Under the pieces are notes generated by a model that made no database searches, was not told the DNA's origin, and saw only the letters and a program-made list of their open reading frames with translations. A DNA stretch of 64,000 bases from Ignavibacterium sp037440165 (GTDB lineage: Bacteria > Bacteroidota > Ignavibacteria > Ignavibacteriales > Ignavibacteriaceae). This document shows positions 1 to 9,051 of this stretch, in pieces. The position numbers and the translations under genes were made by a program. The stretch spans positions 1 to 64,000 of the forward strand of contig NZ_JBBIUQ010000016.1 in the NCBI RefSeq assembly GCF_037440165.1. The letters run 5' to 3'. How positions within the stretch are numbered: position 1 is the stretch's first letter; every line of letters starts with the position of its first letter.

Positions 1-29
1 GATGCTCTATCCTGCTTAACTGCGGACAA
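1..29 (-). tRNA. tRNA-like fragment at the window edge
   Basis: Read on the minus strand, these bases end in the same D-loop run (CAGGATAGAGCATC) as the tRNA-Arg a few dozen bases away. The bases before it, where a GCTC D-stem strand is expected, read GTTA and pair poorly with GAGC. It is either the 5' half of another tRNA continuing off the left edge or a decayed copy of the neighbouring tRNA. The anticodon is outside the window, so no identity can be given. Confidence 0.35.
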
Positions 30-61
30 CAATACAAATTTTTAATGAACATTCAAGTTAG

Positions 62-135
<74 letters not shown>

Positions 136-152
136 GTAAGAATCAGTTCGAG

Positions 153-227
153 TCGGGGCGGCGGGATTCGAACCTGCGACCTCCTGCTCCCAAGGCAGGC
201 GCGCTAACCGGGCTGCGCTACGCCCCG
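153..227 (-). tRNA. tRNA-Pro (anticodon TGG)
   Basis: The minus strand shows the perfect 7-bp acceptor stem CGGGGCG/CGCCCCG. The anticodon stem CCTGC/GCAGG encloses the loop CTTGGGA with anticodon TGG, and the T-arm carries GGTTCGAATCC. The discriminator is A and CCA is not encoded. The D-arm (GCGC...GCGC) has the extended form often seen in tRNA-Pro. It is first in a minus-strand tRNA cluster that runs off the left edge. Confidence 0.95.
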
Positions 228-388
228 AATTTCAAAAAACTTTCAAAAATTGAGAGCAAAATATATAGTAAGATTCGAAAAAAAACAATTAATCGGCTCA
301 GTGAAATTTCATCATCACATCTTTATTGTGACGAATTTTTAATCCTAATTATCAATTACTTAATTTTGAATAAAACTATTAAAACTTA

Positions 389-1603
389 ATGAAATTTGCT
401 TTCTTTATATTCAGGAAATTCATTACATCGAATCGAAATTCACGGTTCCTTAACCTGATTTCTGGCATTGCCATATCTGGAATTGCTTTAGGTGTCGCAA
501 CTTTAATTATAGCACTAAGTGTTATATCCGGTTTTGAAAAAACACTAACACTTAAATTAACCGATATTGATTCTCACATTAAAGTTTTTAGTTTTGATAA
601 AACCCTTCCTCAGATCGAAAACTCCCTTTCGATAATCGACTCAATCTGTGATCCTTACATTGATTATTCTTCTCCTTTTCTATCCAAACTAGCACTGATT
701 AGTAACAAAAACAGAAAAGATGGAGTAACTGTTAAAGGAATTATCAATAAAAAGTATCTTGATAGAATTAAACAAAATATAACTGAAGGAACATTTGATT
801 TGAGTGAAAGAAAGAATCTGATTCTCGGAAAATCATTGGCGAACAAATTACTAATAAGAGTTGGTGATTATGTTAATCTTTTTGCTCTGAAAAATGACCT
901 GGTTCCATCATCTGATAACTTACCGAATATAGAGAGGTTCAAAGTATCAGCAATTTTTGAAAGTGGTATCGCTGAGTATGACGCCTCTATTGCATTTACT
1001 GATATTGAATCTGCTCAGAATTTATTTTCAATGCCAAGTTCTTTTAATGGTATTGATATAAAACTTAATGATATATTAAAAGCTGATAGTCTCACTTTAG
1101 TGATCAGAAAAGCATTGCGTTACCCTTATTATGCAAGATCTGTATTTGAACTTCATAAAAACATATTTACATGGATTTCATTACAGAAAAAACCTATTCC
1201 AATTGTCCTTGGATTAATAATAATCGTGGCAGTTTTTAATATTGTCGGAACTTTATTGTTGATGGTAATTGAAAGAACTCACGAAGTTGGTATATTAAAA
1301 TCTTTTGGAACAAGGAGGAAGCAGATTGTACAAATATTTTTATTGCAAGGATTTTACCTCGCTGTCATAGGAACATTTGCCGGAAATCTCTTAGCTATAT
1401 TTTTAATGGAAATTCAGAATAAGTATGAAATAATTAAGGTTCCATCAAGCGTATACTTCGTTACGAAAGTACCATTTGATTTTTCGATTGAAATATTTAT
1501 GACTGTTTCAATCATAACACTTGTTCTTGCTTTGCTTGCATCTGTAATTCCAAGTTTGATTTCCTCCAGAATTAACACTGTAAATGCATTGAGGTTCGAG
1601 TAA
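389..1603 (+). CDS. lolC: Lipoprotein-releasing ABC permease, LolC/LolE family (first copy)
   Basis: This 404-residue inner-membrane permease has the FtsX/MacB-type fold. One transmembrane helix lies at about residues 20-46, followed by a periplasmic domain to about 265, then three helices at about 270-295, 316-341 and 370-394. It ends in the family-typical tail NTVNALRFE. The first helix region (SGIAISGIALGVATL) is the usual LolC/E signature. Its stop overlaps the start of a second, related permease by one base, and LolD follows. The three together match the LolCDE machine that extracts lipoproteins from the inner membrane for outer-membrane delivery. Which permease plays LolC and which LolE cannot be decided here. 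Confidence 0.85.
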   Translation: MKFAFFIFRKFITSNRNSRFLNLISGIAISGIALGVATLIIALSVISGFEKTLTLKLTDIDSHIKVFSFDKTLPQIENSLSIIDSICDPYIDYSSPFLSKLALISNKNRKDGVTVKGIINKKYLDRIKQNITEGTFDLSERKNLILGKSLANKLLIRVGDYVNLFALKNDLVPSSDNLPNIERFKVSAIFESGIAEYDASIAFTDIESAQNLFSMPSSFNGIDIKLNDILKADSLTLVIRKALRYPYYARSVFELHKNIFTWISLQKKPIPIVLGLIIIVAVFNIVGTLLLMVIERTHEVGILKSFGTRRKQIVQIFLLQGFYLAVIGTFAGNLLAIFLMEIQNKYEIIKVPSSVYFVTKVPFDFSIEIFMTVSIITLVLALLASVIPSLISSRINTVNALRFE

Positions 1604-2832
1604 TGGATTTTGAAAAATTCATAGCAAAGCGCTATTTGATTTCAAGACACAAATTAAATTTTATCACGATAATTTCTTTCCTCTCAATTGCAGGTATAAC
1701 TATTGGTGTGGCTGCATTGATTGTAGTACTTTCCGTATTTAACGGATTTGGAAGTCTGGTAACTTCTTATCTGATGAGTCTTGATCCTCATTTACGAATA
1801 GTTTTTAAAGTCGAATCAAATGAAAAAATGTACGAAAAGATTGAGAAAGAACTACAGAGTATATCAGACATTAAATCTTATTCACCTTATGTTTCGGGAA
1901 AAGTGCTTGCATTAAGTCGTGGTAAAACAGAAATAATCAATCTAAGAGCGATTGACTTAAATAAATTAAATCAGCTATATGATTTTGATAAACTTGTTTA
2001 CTCAGGCAAATACACTCACTCAAATCAAATGTCTGATGGAATATTTATCGGAATTAGACTTGCTGATAAACTTGAAGCAATAACAGGAGATACAATTACG
2101 ATTGTTTCTCCAACAAACATTGAAAATGTTCTTCTGCAAAGTTCGGTACCTGTTTCAAGACGATTAGTGGTTAAAGGTATATTTAATTCGCAGAATAATG
2201 AGTATGATGAATCTCTCGCAATTACTGACTTATCCATTGGGCAAAAATTACTCGGTTACAAAAATTCATTTGAAGGTTATGAAATTAAATTGTCAGACAG
2301 AAATAAATCAGAAAAAGTTAAGGAAGAATTATCAAGCCGCCTTGATAAAACTCAATTGGAAATAAATTCCTGGTATGATTTTCATAAAGAATTATATTCA
2401 GTTATGCAGATAGAAAGATGGGTTGCATATATCTTGCTCTCACTGATCATTGCAGTTTCGTCATTCAATATTCTTGGATCACTTTCAATGTCCGTACTTG
2501 AAAAGAAAAGAGATATAGGTATTATGAAATCATTCGGAGTTACTGAAAATTCTATTCTGAAGATATTTCTGAACGAAGGAATATTGATTGGAATATTCGG
2601 AACTTTGTTTGGTGCATTGCTTGGATATTTCATTTGTTGGCTTCAGCTTAACTACAATATTTATCCGCTTGATCCAACTTTGTATAAAATAGACAGCCTT
2701 CCACTTGAACTGAGAATATCAGATTTCTTTATTGTTACATTTGCATCAATGTTTTTGACATTTCTTGCAGCACTTTTTCCGGCAGGAAGAGCAGCAAAGG
2801 TAGATGCGTTACAAGCAATTAAATGGGAATGA
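1603..2832 (+). CDS. lolE: Lipoprotein-releasing ABC permease, LolC/LolE family (second copy)
   Basis: This 409-residue permease has the same architecture as the preceding gene: a helix at about 22-48 (IAGITIGVAALIVVLSVFNG), a large periplasmic MacB-like domain, and three C-terminal helices with the FtsX motif SFNILGSLSMSVLEK. It ends DALQAIKWE. The start ATG overlaps the previous stop (TAATG), indicating translational coupling, and the LolD start follows four bases after its stop. A heterodimer of this and the previous protein is the natural inference, because two non-identical permeases are encoded side by side. Confidence 0.85.
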   Translation: MDFEKFIAKRYLISRHKLNFITIISFLSIAGITIGVAALIVVLSVFNGFGSLVTSYLMSLDPHLRIVFKVESNEKMYEKIEKELQSISDIKSYSPYVSGKVLALSRGKTEIINLRAIDLNKLNQLYDFDKLVYSGKYTHSNQMSDGIFIGIRLADKLEAITGDTITIVSPTNIENVLLQSSVPVSRRLVVKGIFNSQNNEYDESLAITDLSIGQKLLGYKNSFEGYEIKLSDRNKSEKVKEELSSRLDKTQLEINSWYDFHKELYSVMQIERWVAYILLSLIIAVSSFNILGSLSMSVLEKKRDIGIMKSFGVTENSILKIFLNEGILIGIFGTLFGALLGYFICWLQLNYNIYPLDPTLYKIDSLPLELRISDFFIVTFASMFLTFLAALFPAGRAAKVDALQAIKWE

Positions 2833-2836
2833 GAAA

Positions 2837-3508
2837 ATGATTTTACTTGAATCAAAAAATATTTTTAAAACTTACCAAAGCAATAAAAAAGTAAAGCTTG
2901 AAGTTCTGAAAGACATTTCGCTTTCAATAGAAGAGAATAAAATTTCAATAATTGTTGGAGCTTCTGGTGCCGGTAAATCAACATTAATTCATATTCTTAG
3001 TGGATTGGACAGACCTGACAGCGGTGAAGTTTATTTTGAACAGGAAAATATCTTTAAGTTTTCTGATGAAAGATTAGCTCAATTCAGAAATAAAAATATT
3101 GGATTTGTTTTTCAGTTTCATCATCTGCTGCCAGAATTTACGGCTATCGAAAATGTAGCAATTCCGAAATTAGCTTCAGGTTCAAAACTTAAATCTGCGA
3201 TTGAGCGCGCTGAAGAACTGCTCGAATTAGTTGGATTGATCGATAGAAAAGACCACAAACCTTCCGAACTTTCCGGAGGTGAACAGCAGCGAGTTGCAGT
3301 TGCACGGGCACTTGTAAATGATCCAAGAATTATTTTTGCTGACGAACCAACCGGAAATCTTGATTCTAAAAACAGTGAATCAATTCATCAGTTGATATTG
3401 AACTTGAAAGATGAGTATAAAAAAACTTTCGTGATTGTAACTCACAATCCTGAGTTGATGAATCTTGCCGATAAAATATTTGAGCTTAAAGACGGAAGAC
3501 TTAAATAA
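2837..3508 (+). CDS. lolD: Lipoprotein-releasing system ATP-binding protein LolD
   Basis: This 223-residue ABC ATPase of the LolD/MacB branch has Walker A GASGAGKST at about residues 41-49, a Q-loop in FVFQFHHLLPEF, signature LSGGEQQR at about 142, Walker B IIFADEPTGNLDS and switch histidine VTHN. The HHLLPEF segment after the Q-loop is typical of LolD. The start at 2837 is preferred over an in-frame ATG at 2804, because the latter lies inside the upstream permease and adds residues with no homology to the family. It powers the two adjacent permeases. It converges tail-to-tail with pepA, with only five bases between stops. Confidence 0.92.
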   Translation: MILLESKNIFKTYQSNKKVKLEVLKDISLSIEENKISIIVGASGAGKSTLIHILSGLDRPDSGEVYFEQENIFKFSDERLAQFRNKNIGFVFQFHHLLPEFTAIENVAIPKLASGSKLKSAIERAEELLELVGLIDRKDHKPSELSGGEQQRVAVARALVNDPRIIFADEPTGNLDSKNSESIHQLILNLKDEYKKTFVIVTHNPELMNLADKIFELKDGRLK

Positions 3509-3513
3509 TTAAA

Positions 3514-5028
3514 TCACACATTATTCAGATAATCAACTAATAGTCTCACACCGAATCCTGTCATATATTTTTTTGTGTAATTTCTTGAATCATTATGTAT
3601 TGAAGGACCAGCTATATCGAGATGAGCCCAAGGAATTTTCTTATCAACAAAATTTTCAAGAAATTTTGCAGCAGAAATCGCTCCACCCCATCTGCCACCA
3701 AGATTTTTAACATCAGCAACAGAACTTTCATTTAGTTTGTGATAATCATCCCAAAGCGGTAAACGCCACACACGATCAAAAGTTTTCATACCGCTTTTAT
3801 AAAGATTGTTTGCAAGCTCCTCATTTTTGGTGAAAAGTCCTGCTACAAATTCTCCCAGTGCAACAACACAAGCACCAGTTAATGTTGCTAAATCAATTAT
3901 CTGATTTGGTTTTAATTTCGATGCATAATCGAGTGCATCAGCCAGAATTACTCTTCCCTCAGCGTCTGTGTCATCGATTTCAACTGTTTTTCCCGATGCA
4001 GTTTTAATTATATCACCTGGTTTGAATGCATCTCCGGAAGGCATATTTTCTGCTGCGGGAATTAAACAAATCAGGTTTACAGGCATTTTACTTTTTGCGG
4101 CTGCAATAAGAGTACCTGCAACGACAGAAGCTCCGGCCATATCGTTTTTCATTTCACCCATCGATTTTGCTGGTTTTAGAGAAATTCCACCGCTATCGAA
4201 TGTCATGCCTTTTCCGACTAAAGCGATTTTTTTGACTTTGGATTTTTTATTCTTACCAGACTTAATTGTTGGTTTATATTCAAGTACAATAAACCTTGGT
4301 TTGTTAATACTTCCCTTTCCAACTGCAATCAATCCACCCATTTTTCTCTTTGCAATTTCTTTCTCATCAAAGATTCTAACTTTGATACCATATTTTTTTG
4401 CTTCAGAAGAAATTCTTTTTGCGAGTAACTCCGGAGTTAATTCATTTGATGGTTCATTCTGTAAGTTTCTTGTAAAATAAACTGCCTGCATCAGATTTAT
4501 AGCAGATGTAATTGCAGTTTTAATTTTCTTTTCATTCTCTGAGTAAAAAAATACCTCGAGAGGTTTGTTTAACTTTTTCTCAAGTTTATATTTATCAAAA
4601 TTATAATTGCCAAAATAGATTCCCTCAACAAAAGTCTGATAATAATATTCTTCGTTATCAAAATACTTTTTGAATATATTATAAGAAGGAATATTAATAT
4701 GAAGATATTTTATCTGTTCGTTTGATATTCTTTCAATCACCAACGAAAGGTAATTTCTGAAAAAATCAGCATCAAAATGATCATTCAGTTTCACTTTCTT
4801 TAATAAGATCTCATCAGGTTTTCCGGATGGTTTCGAAATTCTTATTTCATCTATTTCTTTTGAAATAAAATTATATTTCTGAAGTTCGGTAAGTCTGCAA
4901 TTAAAAATTCTTTCAATGTTGGAGATATTCTTTTTCAATGTGCCATCATCTACTAAAAATTTTATAGTGAGGGAAAGATTTTTGTAGGATATTTTTTTTG
5001 TGCCTGATGAGATTTTTAATTCGAACAT
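3514..5028 (-). CDS. pepA: Leucyl aminopeptidase, M17 family
   Basis: This 504-residue cytosolic zinc or manganese aminopeptidase removes N-terminal residues from peptides. The C-terminal catalytic domain has the M17 metal and catalytic motifs KGMTFDSGGISLKP and DDTDAEGRVILADAL (family signature NTDAEGRL), plus DLATLTGACVVALG. The first ~170 residues form the less conserved N-terminal domain. A good AGGAGA ribosome site lies just before the start at 5028. It begins 12 bases after the stop of the nrnA-like gene on the same strand, so the two are probably co-transcribed. Length is normal for the family. Confidence 0.92.
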   Translation of the reverse strand: MFELKISSGTKKISYKNLSLTIKFLVDDGTLKKNISNIERIFNCRLTELQKYNFISKEIDEIRISKPSGKPDEILLKKVKLNDHFDADFFRNYLSLVIERISNEQIKYLHINIPSYNIFKKYFDNEEYYYQTFVEGIYFGNYNFDKYKLEKKLNKPLEVFFYSENEKKIKTAITSAINLMQAVYFTRNLQNEPSNELTPELLAKRISSEAKKYGIKVRIFDEKEIAKRKMGGLIAVGKGSINKPRFIVLEYKPTIKSGKNKKSKVKKIALVGKGMTFDSGGISLKPAKSMGEMKNDMAGASVVAGTLIAAAKSKMPVNLICLIPAAENMPSGDAFKPGDIIKTASGKTVEIDDTDAEGRVILADALDYASKLKPNQIIDLATLTGACVVALGEFVAGLFTKNEELANNLYKSGMKTFDRVWRLPLWDDYHKLNESSVADVKNLGGRWGGAISAAKFLENFVDKKIPWAHLDIAGPSIHNDSRNYTKKYMTGFGVRLLVDYLNNV

Positions 5029-5040
5029 TTCTTCTCCTTC

Positions 5041-6027
5041 TTATTGGACGTAGCTTTCAGCTTTTGACAAAATAAGTTTTATAATTTCAGCATTCATTTG
5101 CTTCTCAAAAAATCTTGCACCAGAAGCATTTGTATGACCACCGCCTCCAAACTCTGCTGCGAGTTTGTTAACAGGAATATTCCCCTTCGACCTGAAACTT
5201 ACTTTAAATCCATTTTTAAGTTCGATGAATAGAAGTCCCAGCTCAACATTTTCAATGGAAAGATTATAATTAACAAAATTTTCAGTATCACTTTCAATAG
5301 CATTAAATTCTTCAAAATCTTTTTGAGTTATGATCATATAAGCAATTTTACCGTTGGCAATCAACTGAATTGACTCTAAAGCTCTTCCAAGCAATTTTAT
5401 TTTACTAAATTTACTCTGGTCATAAATCTTATCATAAATTTCTGTTGGATTTACACCAGCTTCAAGCAAAACTGCTACCTTTCGATGAAGTATTGCTGTT
5501 GTTTTCTCAAATCTGAATGAGCCGGTATCAGTCATTATTGCGGCATAAATTGGTTCAGCAATTTCTTTTGTGATCGGGACTATTTTGGTCTCTTTTATGA
5601 GAGAAAAAATTATGTCACCAGTTGCAGAATAATCTGTATCTATAAATTCGTAGTCAACAAATTTTTCAGGATCCTTATGATGATCAATACAAATTTTTAT
5701 TGACTTGGATTGCTCAAAACTTTTTTTCAGGCTTACAGTTCTGTCACTGCGATTAAAATCTAAGGCAACTAAGACATCAACTTTATTGAATAAATCTGAA
5801 TGATCATCAAGATTGAATTGTCTGATGACATTATCCTTATCAAGAAATTTGAGATTGTAAGGTGTTTCGCTGTGATTGACAATGAAAGATTTCTTACCGA
5901 GTGTTTTTAACAATTGATAAAACGCTATTTCAGAACCAATCGCATCAGCATCAGGATTAACATGAGTTGTAATTAAAAATGAATTATTGGAAAGAATGAT
6001 GTTCTTTAATTTCTGAAAATTTACCAT
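5041..6027 (-). CDS. nrnA: DHH-family phosphoesterase, NrnA-like oligoribonuclease/pAp phosphatase
   Basis: This 328-residue protein has the DHH domain motifs in order: THVNPDADAIGSE (about 21-33), VALDFNRSD, ICIDHHKDPE, then MTDTGSFRFEKT. It also has a DHHA1 domain ending GGGGHTNASGARF. The arrangement matches NrnA, which degrades nanoRNAs from the end and dephosphorylates 3'-phosphoadenosine 5'-phosphate in the cytosol. It lies downstream of a hairpin that probably ends korB transcription and directly upstream of pepA. Specificity among RNA, pAp and c-di-nucleotide products cannot be read from sequence. Confidence 0.85.
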   Translation of the reverse strand: MVNFQKLKNIILSNNSFLITTHVNPDADAIGSEIAFYQLLKTLGKKSFIVNHSETPYNLKFLDKDNVIRQFNLDDHSDLFNKVDVLVALDFNRSDRTVSLKKSFEQSKSIKICIDHHKDPEKFVDYEFIDTDYSATGDIIFSLIKETKIVPITKEIAEPIYAAIMTDTGSFRFEKTTAILHRKVAVLLEAGVNPTEIYDKIYDQSKFSKIKLLGRALESIQLIANGKIAYMIITQKDFEEFNAIESDTENFVNYNLSIENVELGLLFIELKNGFKVSFRSKGNIPVNKLAAEFGGGGHTNASGARFFEKQMNAEIIKLILSKAESYVQ

Positions 6028-6040
6028 ACGATTAATGAAG

Positions 6041-6064
6041 AAGGGCTTGATTGTTCAAGCCCTT
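6041..6064 (-). terminator. Hairpin downstream of korB
   Basis: A perfect 10-bp inverted repeat (AAGGGCTTGA / TCAAGCCCTT) with a 4-base loop lies between the korB stop and the nrnA start. On the minus strand it is followed by a T-rich but broken tract (CTTCATT), so it is a plausible but not ideal intrinsic terminator. Confidence 0.6.
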
Positions 6065-6092
6065 GATTTCTGTAACGGTGATAGAAAATTCT

Positions 6093-7130
6093 TTAATTAA
6101 CTTCCCAGACATTTCCACTGAACAACATTTTCTCGAGATCACCTTCTCCTTTTTTCTTCTTAACTTCGTCAATTTGTCTGAACAAACCTTCATCATAAGT
6201 TTCTTTTGTTATCTGGCGGAAAATTCCAATTGGAGTTGGGAAACCAGGAGTCTCATCAAACATAGCGAGAATGGCTGTTCTTGCAGGATTAGGATCAAAC
6301 TCATCGTGTACCCAAATATCATCCTTAGAATACTTTCCGGTTGAAAGATCCACAACCATTGGAGTCATTCCATCAAGTTTAATTCCTTTATCCTTATTCT
6401 TACCGAAAATCATAGGTTGACCATGAACGAGTTCAAGAACATGATCATCCTTTGTTTCTTTTTCAGTAAGCAATGCGAAAGCTCCATCGTTAAAGATATT
6501 ACAGTTCTGAAATATTTCGATGAAAGCTGTGCCTTTGTGTAATCCAGCTCTTCTGATCATTTCCTGAAGATGCTTTGGATGCCTGTCAATTGAGCGTGCA
6601 ATAAATGATGCTTCAGCTCCAAGAGCAAGCATCGGAGGATTGAACGGATAATCTACACTTCCGTATGGAGTTGTTTTTGTTACTTTACCTTTTTCAGAAG
6701 TTGGCGAATACTGTCCTTTGGTCAATCCGTAAATCCGGTTGTTAAACATTAAAATTTTCAAATCAATATTTTTTCTGCAAGTGTGAATAAAATGATTACC
6801 ACCAATACTTAGTAAGTCTCCATCACCACTTGCAACCCATACCGAAAGATTTGGATTTCCTAACTTAACTCCGGTTGCAATTGCAGATGCTCTTCCGTGA
6901 ATTCCGTGGAAACCATAAGTGTTCATGTAGTAGGGAAAACGACTTGAGCATCCAATTCCTGAAACCCAGACAATATTTTCTTTCTGTTTGTCTATTATTT
7001 CAGAAAAGGTTCTCTGAACCTGAGCAAGGATTGAATAATCACCACATCCCGGACACCATCTCACTTCCTGATCAGAAGCAAAATCTTTTGCAGTGTATTT
7101 TATTTCTTTTACTTCAACATTATTTGCCAT
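6093..7130 (-). CDS. korB: 2-oxoacid:ferredoxin oxidoreductase, beta subunit (KorB-like)
   Basis: This thiamine-diphosphate-binding subunit has about 345 residues. Near the N-terminus it has VRWCPGCGDYSILAQV, then the TPP/Mg2+ motif GDGDLLSIGGNH and NNRIYGLTKGQYSPTS, the classical KorB set. With KorA it interconverts a 2-oxoacid (most likely 2-oxoglutarate or pyruvate) and its acyl-CoA with reduced ferredoxin in the cytosol. I place the start at 7130 (MANNVEV), after a GGAGGTAACA ribosome site. The frame stays open to 7178, but that would lie inside korA. korA ends 11 bases into korB, so the pair is translationally coupled. Confidence 0.92.
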   Translation of the reverse strand: MANNVEVKEIKYTAKDFASDQEVRWCPGCGDYSILAQVQRTFSEIIDKQKENIVWVSGIGCSSRFPYYMNTYGFHGIHGRASAIATGVKLGNPNLSVWVASGDGDLLSIGGNHFIHTCRKNIDLKILMFNNRIYGLTKGQYSPTSEKGKVTKTTPYGSVDYPFNPPMLALGAEASFIARSIDRHPKHLQEMIRRAGLHKGTAFIEIFQNCNIFNDGAFALLTEKETKDDHVLELVHGQPMIFGKNKDKGIKLDGMTPMVVDLSTGKYSKDDIWVHDEFDPNPARTAILAMFDETPGFPTPIGIFRQITKETYDEGLFRQIDEVKKKKGEGDLEKMLFSGNVWEVN

Positions 7131-8973
7131 TGTTACCTCCAAGGGTCTTAATGATTTGATCAACGATGTCAGCAACACGAAGAGGTAATCCTCTTACAAC
7201 ATTAAATTGCTGAACATCAATTAGGTACTCACTTTTTATTAATCTTGCTAATTGACCAAGATTAATTTCAGGAATAAGAATTTTCTTAAATTTCTTTAAT
7301 ACCTGTTCAGTATTTTTAGGGAAAGGATTCAGATACTTGAAATGAGCTTGAGATACTTTATATCCCTGAGTAAGTGCTTTATTAACAGCTTCCTTAATTG
7401 CACCATAAGTTCCACCCCAACCTAAAACTAAAAGCTCTCCGCTTTCCTCACCTTCAACTTCTAATGGTGGAATGTCATTTTCAATATTCTTGATTTTCTT
7501 GGCTCTTAATGTAACCATTTTATGATGATTGTCAGGATCATAGCTGACATTTCCATAAACATCAGATTTTTCCAAACCTCCAATTCTGTGTTCAAGATTT
7601 GGAGTTCCCGGAATTGCCCACGGACGAGCAAGATTTTCATCTCTCAGATATGAATAAAATCCTTCTTTCTCAGTTCTGAACTTAACAGGAATCTCAGGTA
7701 ATTCATTTACATGTGGAATTTTCCATGGCTCTGAACCATTGGCAATGTAACCATCAGTTAACAAAATTACAGGAGTCATATACTTAATTGCAATTCGTGA
7801 AGCTTCAATTGCCATATTGAAGCAGTCACTAGGTGTAGCAGCCGCTAAAACAGCAACAGGAGCTTCACCATTTCTTCCGCAAACTGCCTGAAGTAAATCT
7901 GCCTGTTCGGTTTTAGTTGGTAAACCTGTGCTCGGACCACCTCTCTGTACATCAATGACAACAAGTGGTAATTCTGTCATTATTGCTAATCCAATCGCTT
8001 CAGTCTTCAATGCTAAACCAGGACCACTAGTAGAAGTAATTGCTAAGTTTCCGGCAAAAGAAGCTCCGATTGCAGTAGTTATTCCTGCAATTTCATCTTC
8101 TGCCTGAAAAGTTTTAACGCCAAAATTTTTATATGAGCTTAAGTACTGAATAATCTCAGATGCAGGTGTGATTGGATAAGAACCAAGAAACAATGGTAAT
8201 CCACTTTTAACTGATGCAGCCAAGAATCCTAAAGCTGTTGCTTCATTACCTGAAATGCTTTTGTAAATTCCTTTCGGAAGTTTCGCTGGTTCAACTGTGT
8301 ATCTTGCAGTGAAAAGCTCTGTCATTTCACCGTAATTATAACCGGCTCTCAGGGCTTTTTCATTCCCTTCAACATATTCAGGATTTTTAGCAAACTTTTC
8401 GTGAATCCATTCAACAGTATTATCGATTGGTCTGTTGAAAAGCCAATACATTAATCCTAATGCAAAAAAGTTCTTTGCACGCGATACTTCTTTTGGACTG
8501 AGTTTTACACCTTCGAGTGCATTAGCAGTTAAAGAGCTGATTGGTACCTCATAAACCTGATATCCATTGAGAGAACCATCTTCAAGCGGATTGGATTCAT
8601 AGTGTGCAAGATTTAGATTTTTAATATCGAAGGAATTAGAATTTACTATTATCATTCCTCCCTTCTTGAGTTCAGGAAGATTTTTTTTGAGTGCAGCAGG
8701 ATTCATTGCAACGAGAACATCCGGTTGATCACCAGGAGTATGAATATCTTCACTGCTGAAATGCAACTGAAATCCACTGACACCATAAATTGTTCCGGCA
8801 GGAGCTCTGATCTCAGCGGGATAGTCAGGAAGTGTGTTAAGATCATTTCCAACCCAGGCGGTTGTTTCGCTAAATTGTGTTCCGGTAAGCTGCATACCAT
8901 CACCGGAATCTCCAGCAAATCTAATGGTTACTTCTTTAAGTTGAAGTAACTCTTTTTCTTTCTCTGTTTCCAT
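7120..8973 (-). CDS. korA: 2-oxoacid:ferredoxin oxidoreductase, alpha subunit with fused gamma domain
   Basis: This 617-residue KorA-type subunit has an N-terminal gamma domain (FAGDSGDGMQLTG at about 18-30, residues 1 to about 190) fused to the pyrimidine-binding domain (GSYPITPASEIIQYLS; SGPGLALKTEAIG; RGGPSTGLPTKTEQADL). A C-terminal transketolase-like domain II follows. This is the two-gene form of the enzyme common in anaerobes and reverse-TCA organisms. It overlaps korB by 11 bases. Ferredoxin-dependent 2-oxoacid chemistry fits an anaerobic or microaerophilic lifestyle. The exact substrate is inferred from family similarity only. Confidence 0.92.
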   Translation of the reverse strand: METEKEKELLQLKEVTIRFAGDSGDGMQLTGTQFSETTAWVGNDLNTLPDYPAEIRAPAGTIYGVSGFQLHFSSEDIHTPGDQPDVLVAMNPAALKKNLPELKKGGMIIVNSNSFDIKNLNLAHYESNPLEDGSLNGYQVYEVPISSLTANALEGVKLSPKEVSRAKNFFALGLMYWLFNRPIDNTVEWIHEKFAKNPEYVEGNEKALRAGYNYGEMTELFTARYTVEPAKLPKGIYKSISGNEATALGFLAASVKSGLPLFLGSYPITPASEIIQYLSSYKNFGVKTFQAEDEIAGITTAIGASFAGNLAITSTSGPGLALKTEAIGLAIMTELPLVVIDVQRGGPSTGLPTKTEQADLLQAVCGRNGEAPVAVLAAATPSDCFNMAIEASRIAIKYMTPVILLTDGYIANGSEPWKIPHVNELPEIPVKFRTEKEGFYSYLRDENLARPWAIPGTPNLEHRIGGLEKSDVYGNVSYDPDNHHKMVTLRAKKIKNIENDIPPLEVEGEESGELLVLGWGGTYGAIKEAVNKALTQGYKVSQAHFKYLNPFPKNTEQVLKKFKKILIPEINLGQLARLIKSEYLIDVQQFNVVRGLPLRVADIVDQIIKTLGGNNGK

Positions 8974-9051
8974 TTTTACTCACTTAATAAAGTTTAATAA
9001 TTGCCGTTTCAAAACTACTAAGAGCTTTATGAATTATCAATTCATTTTATG

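Noticed and set aside
3968..4480. 170-codon plus-strand frame inside pepA
   Set aside because: This is a shadow of the pepA coding strand. The M17 motifs are all on the minus strand.
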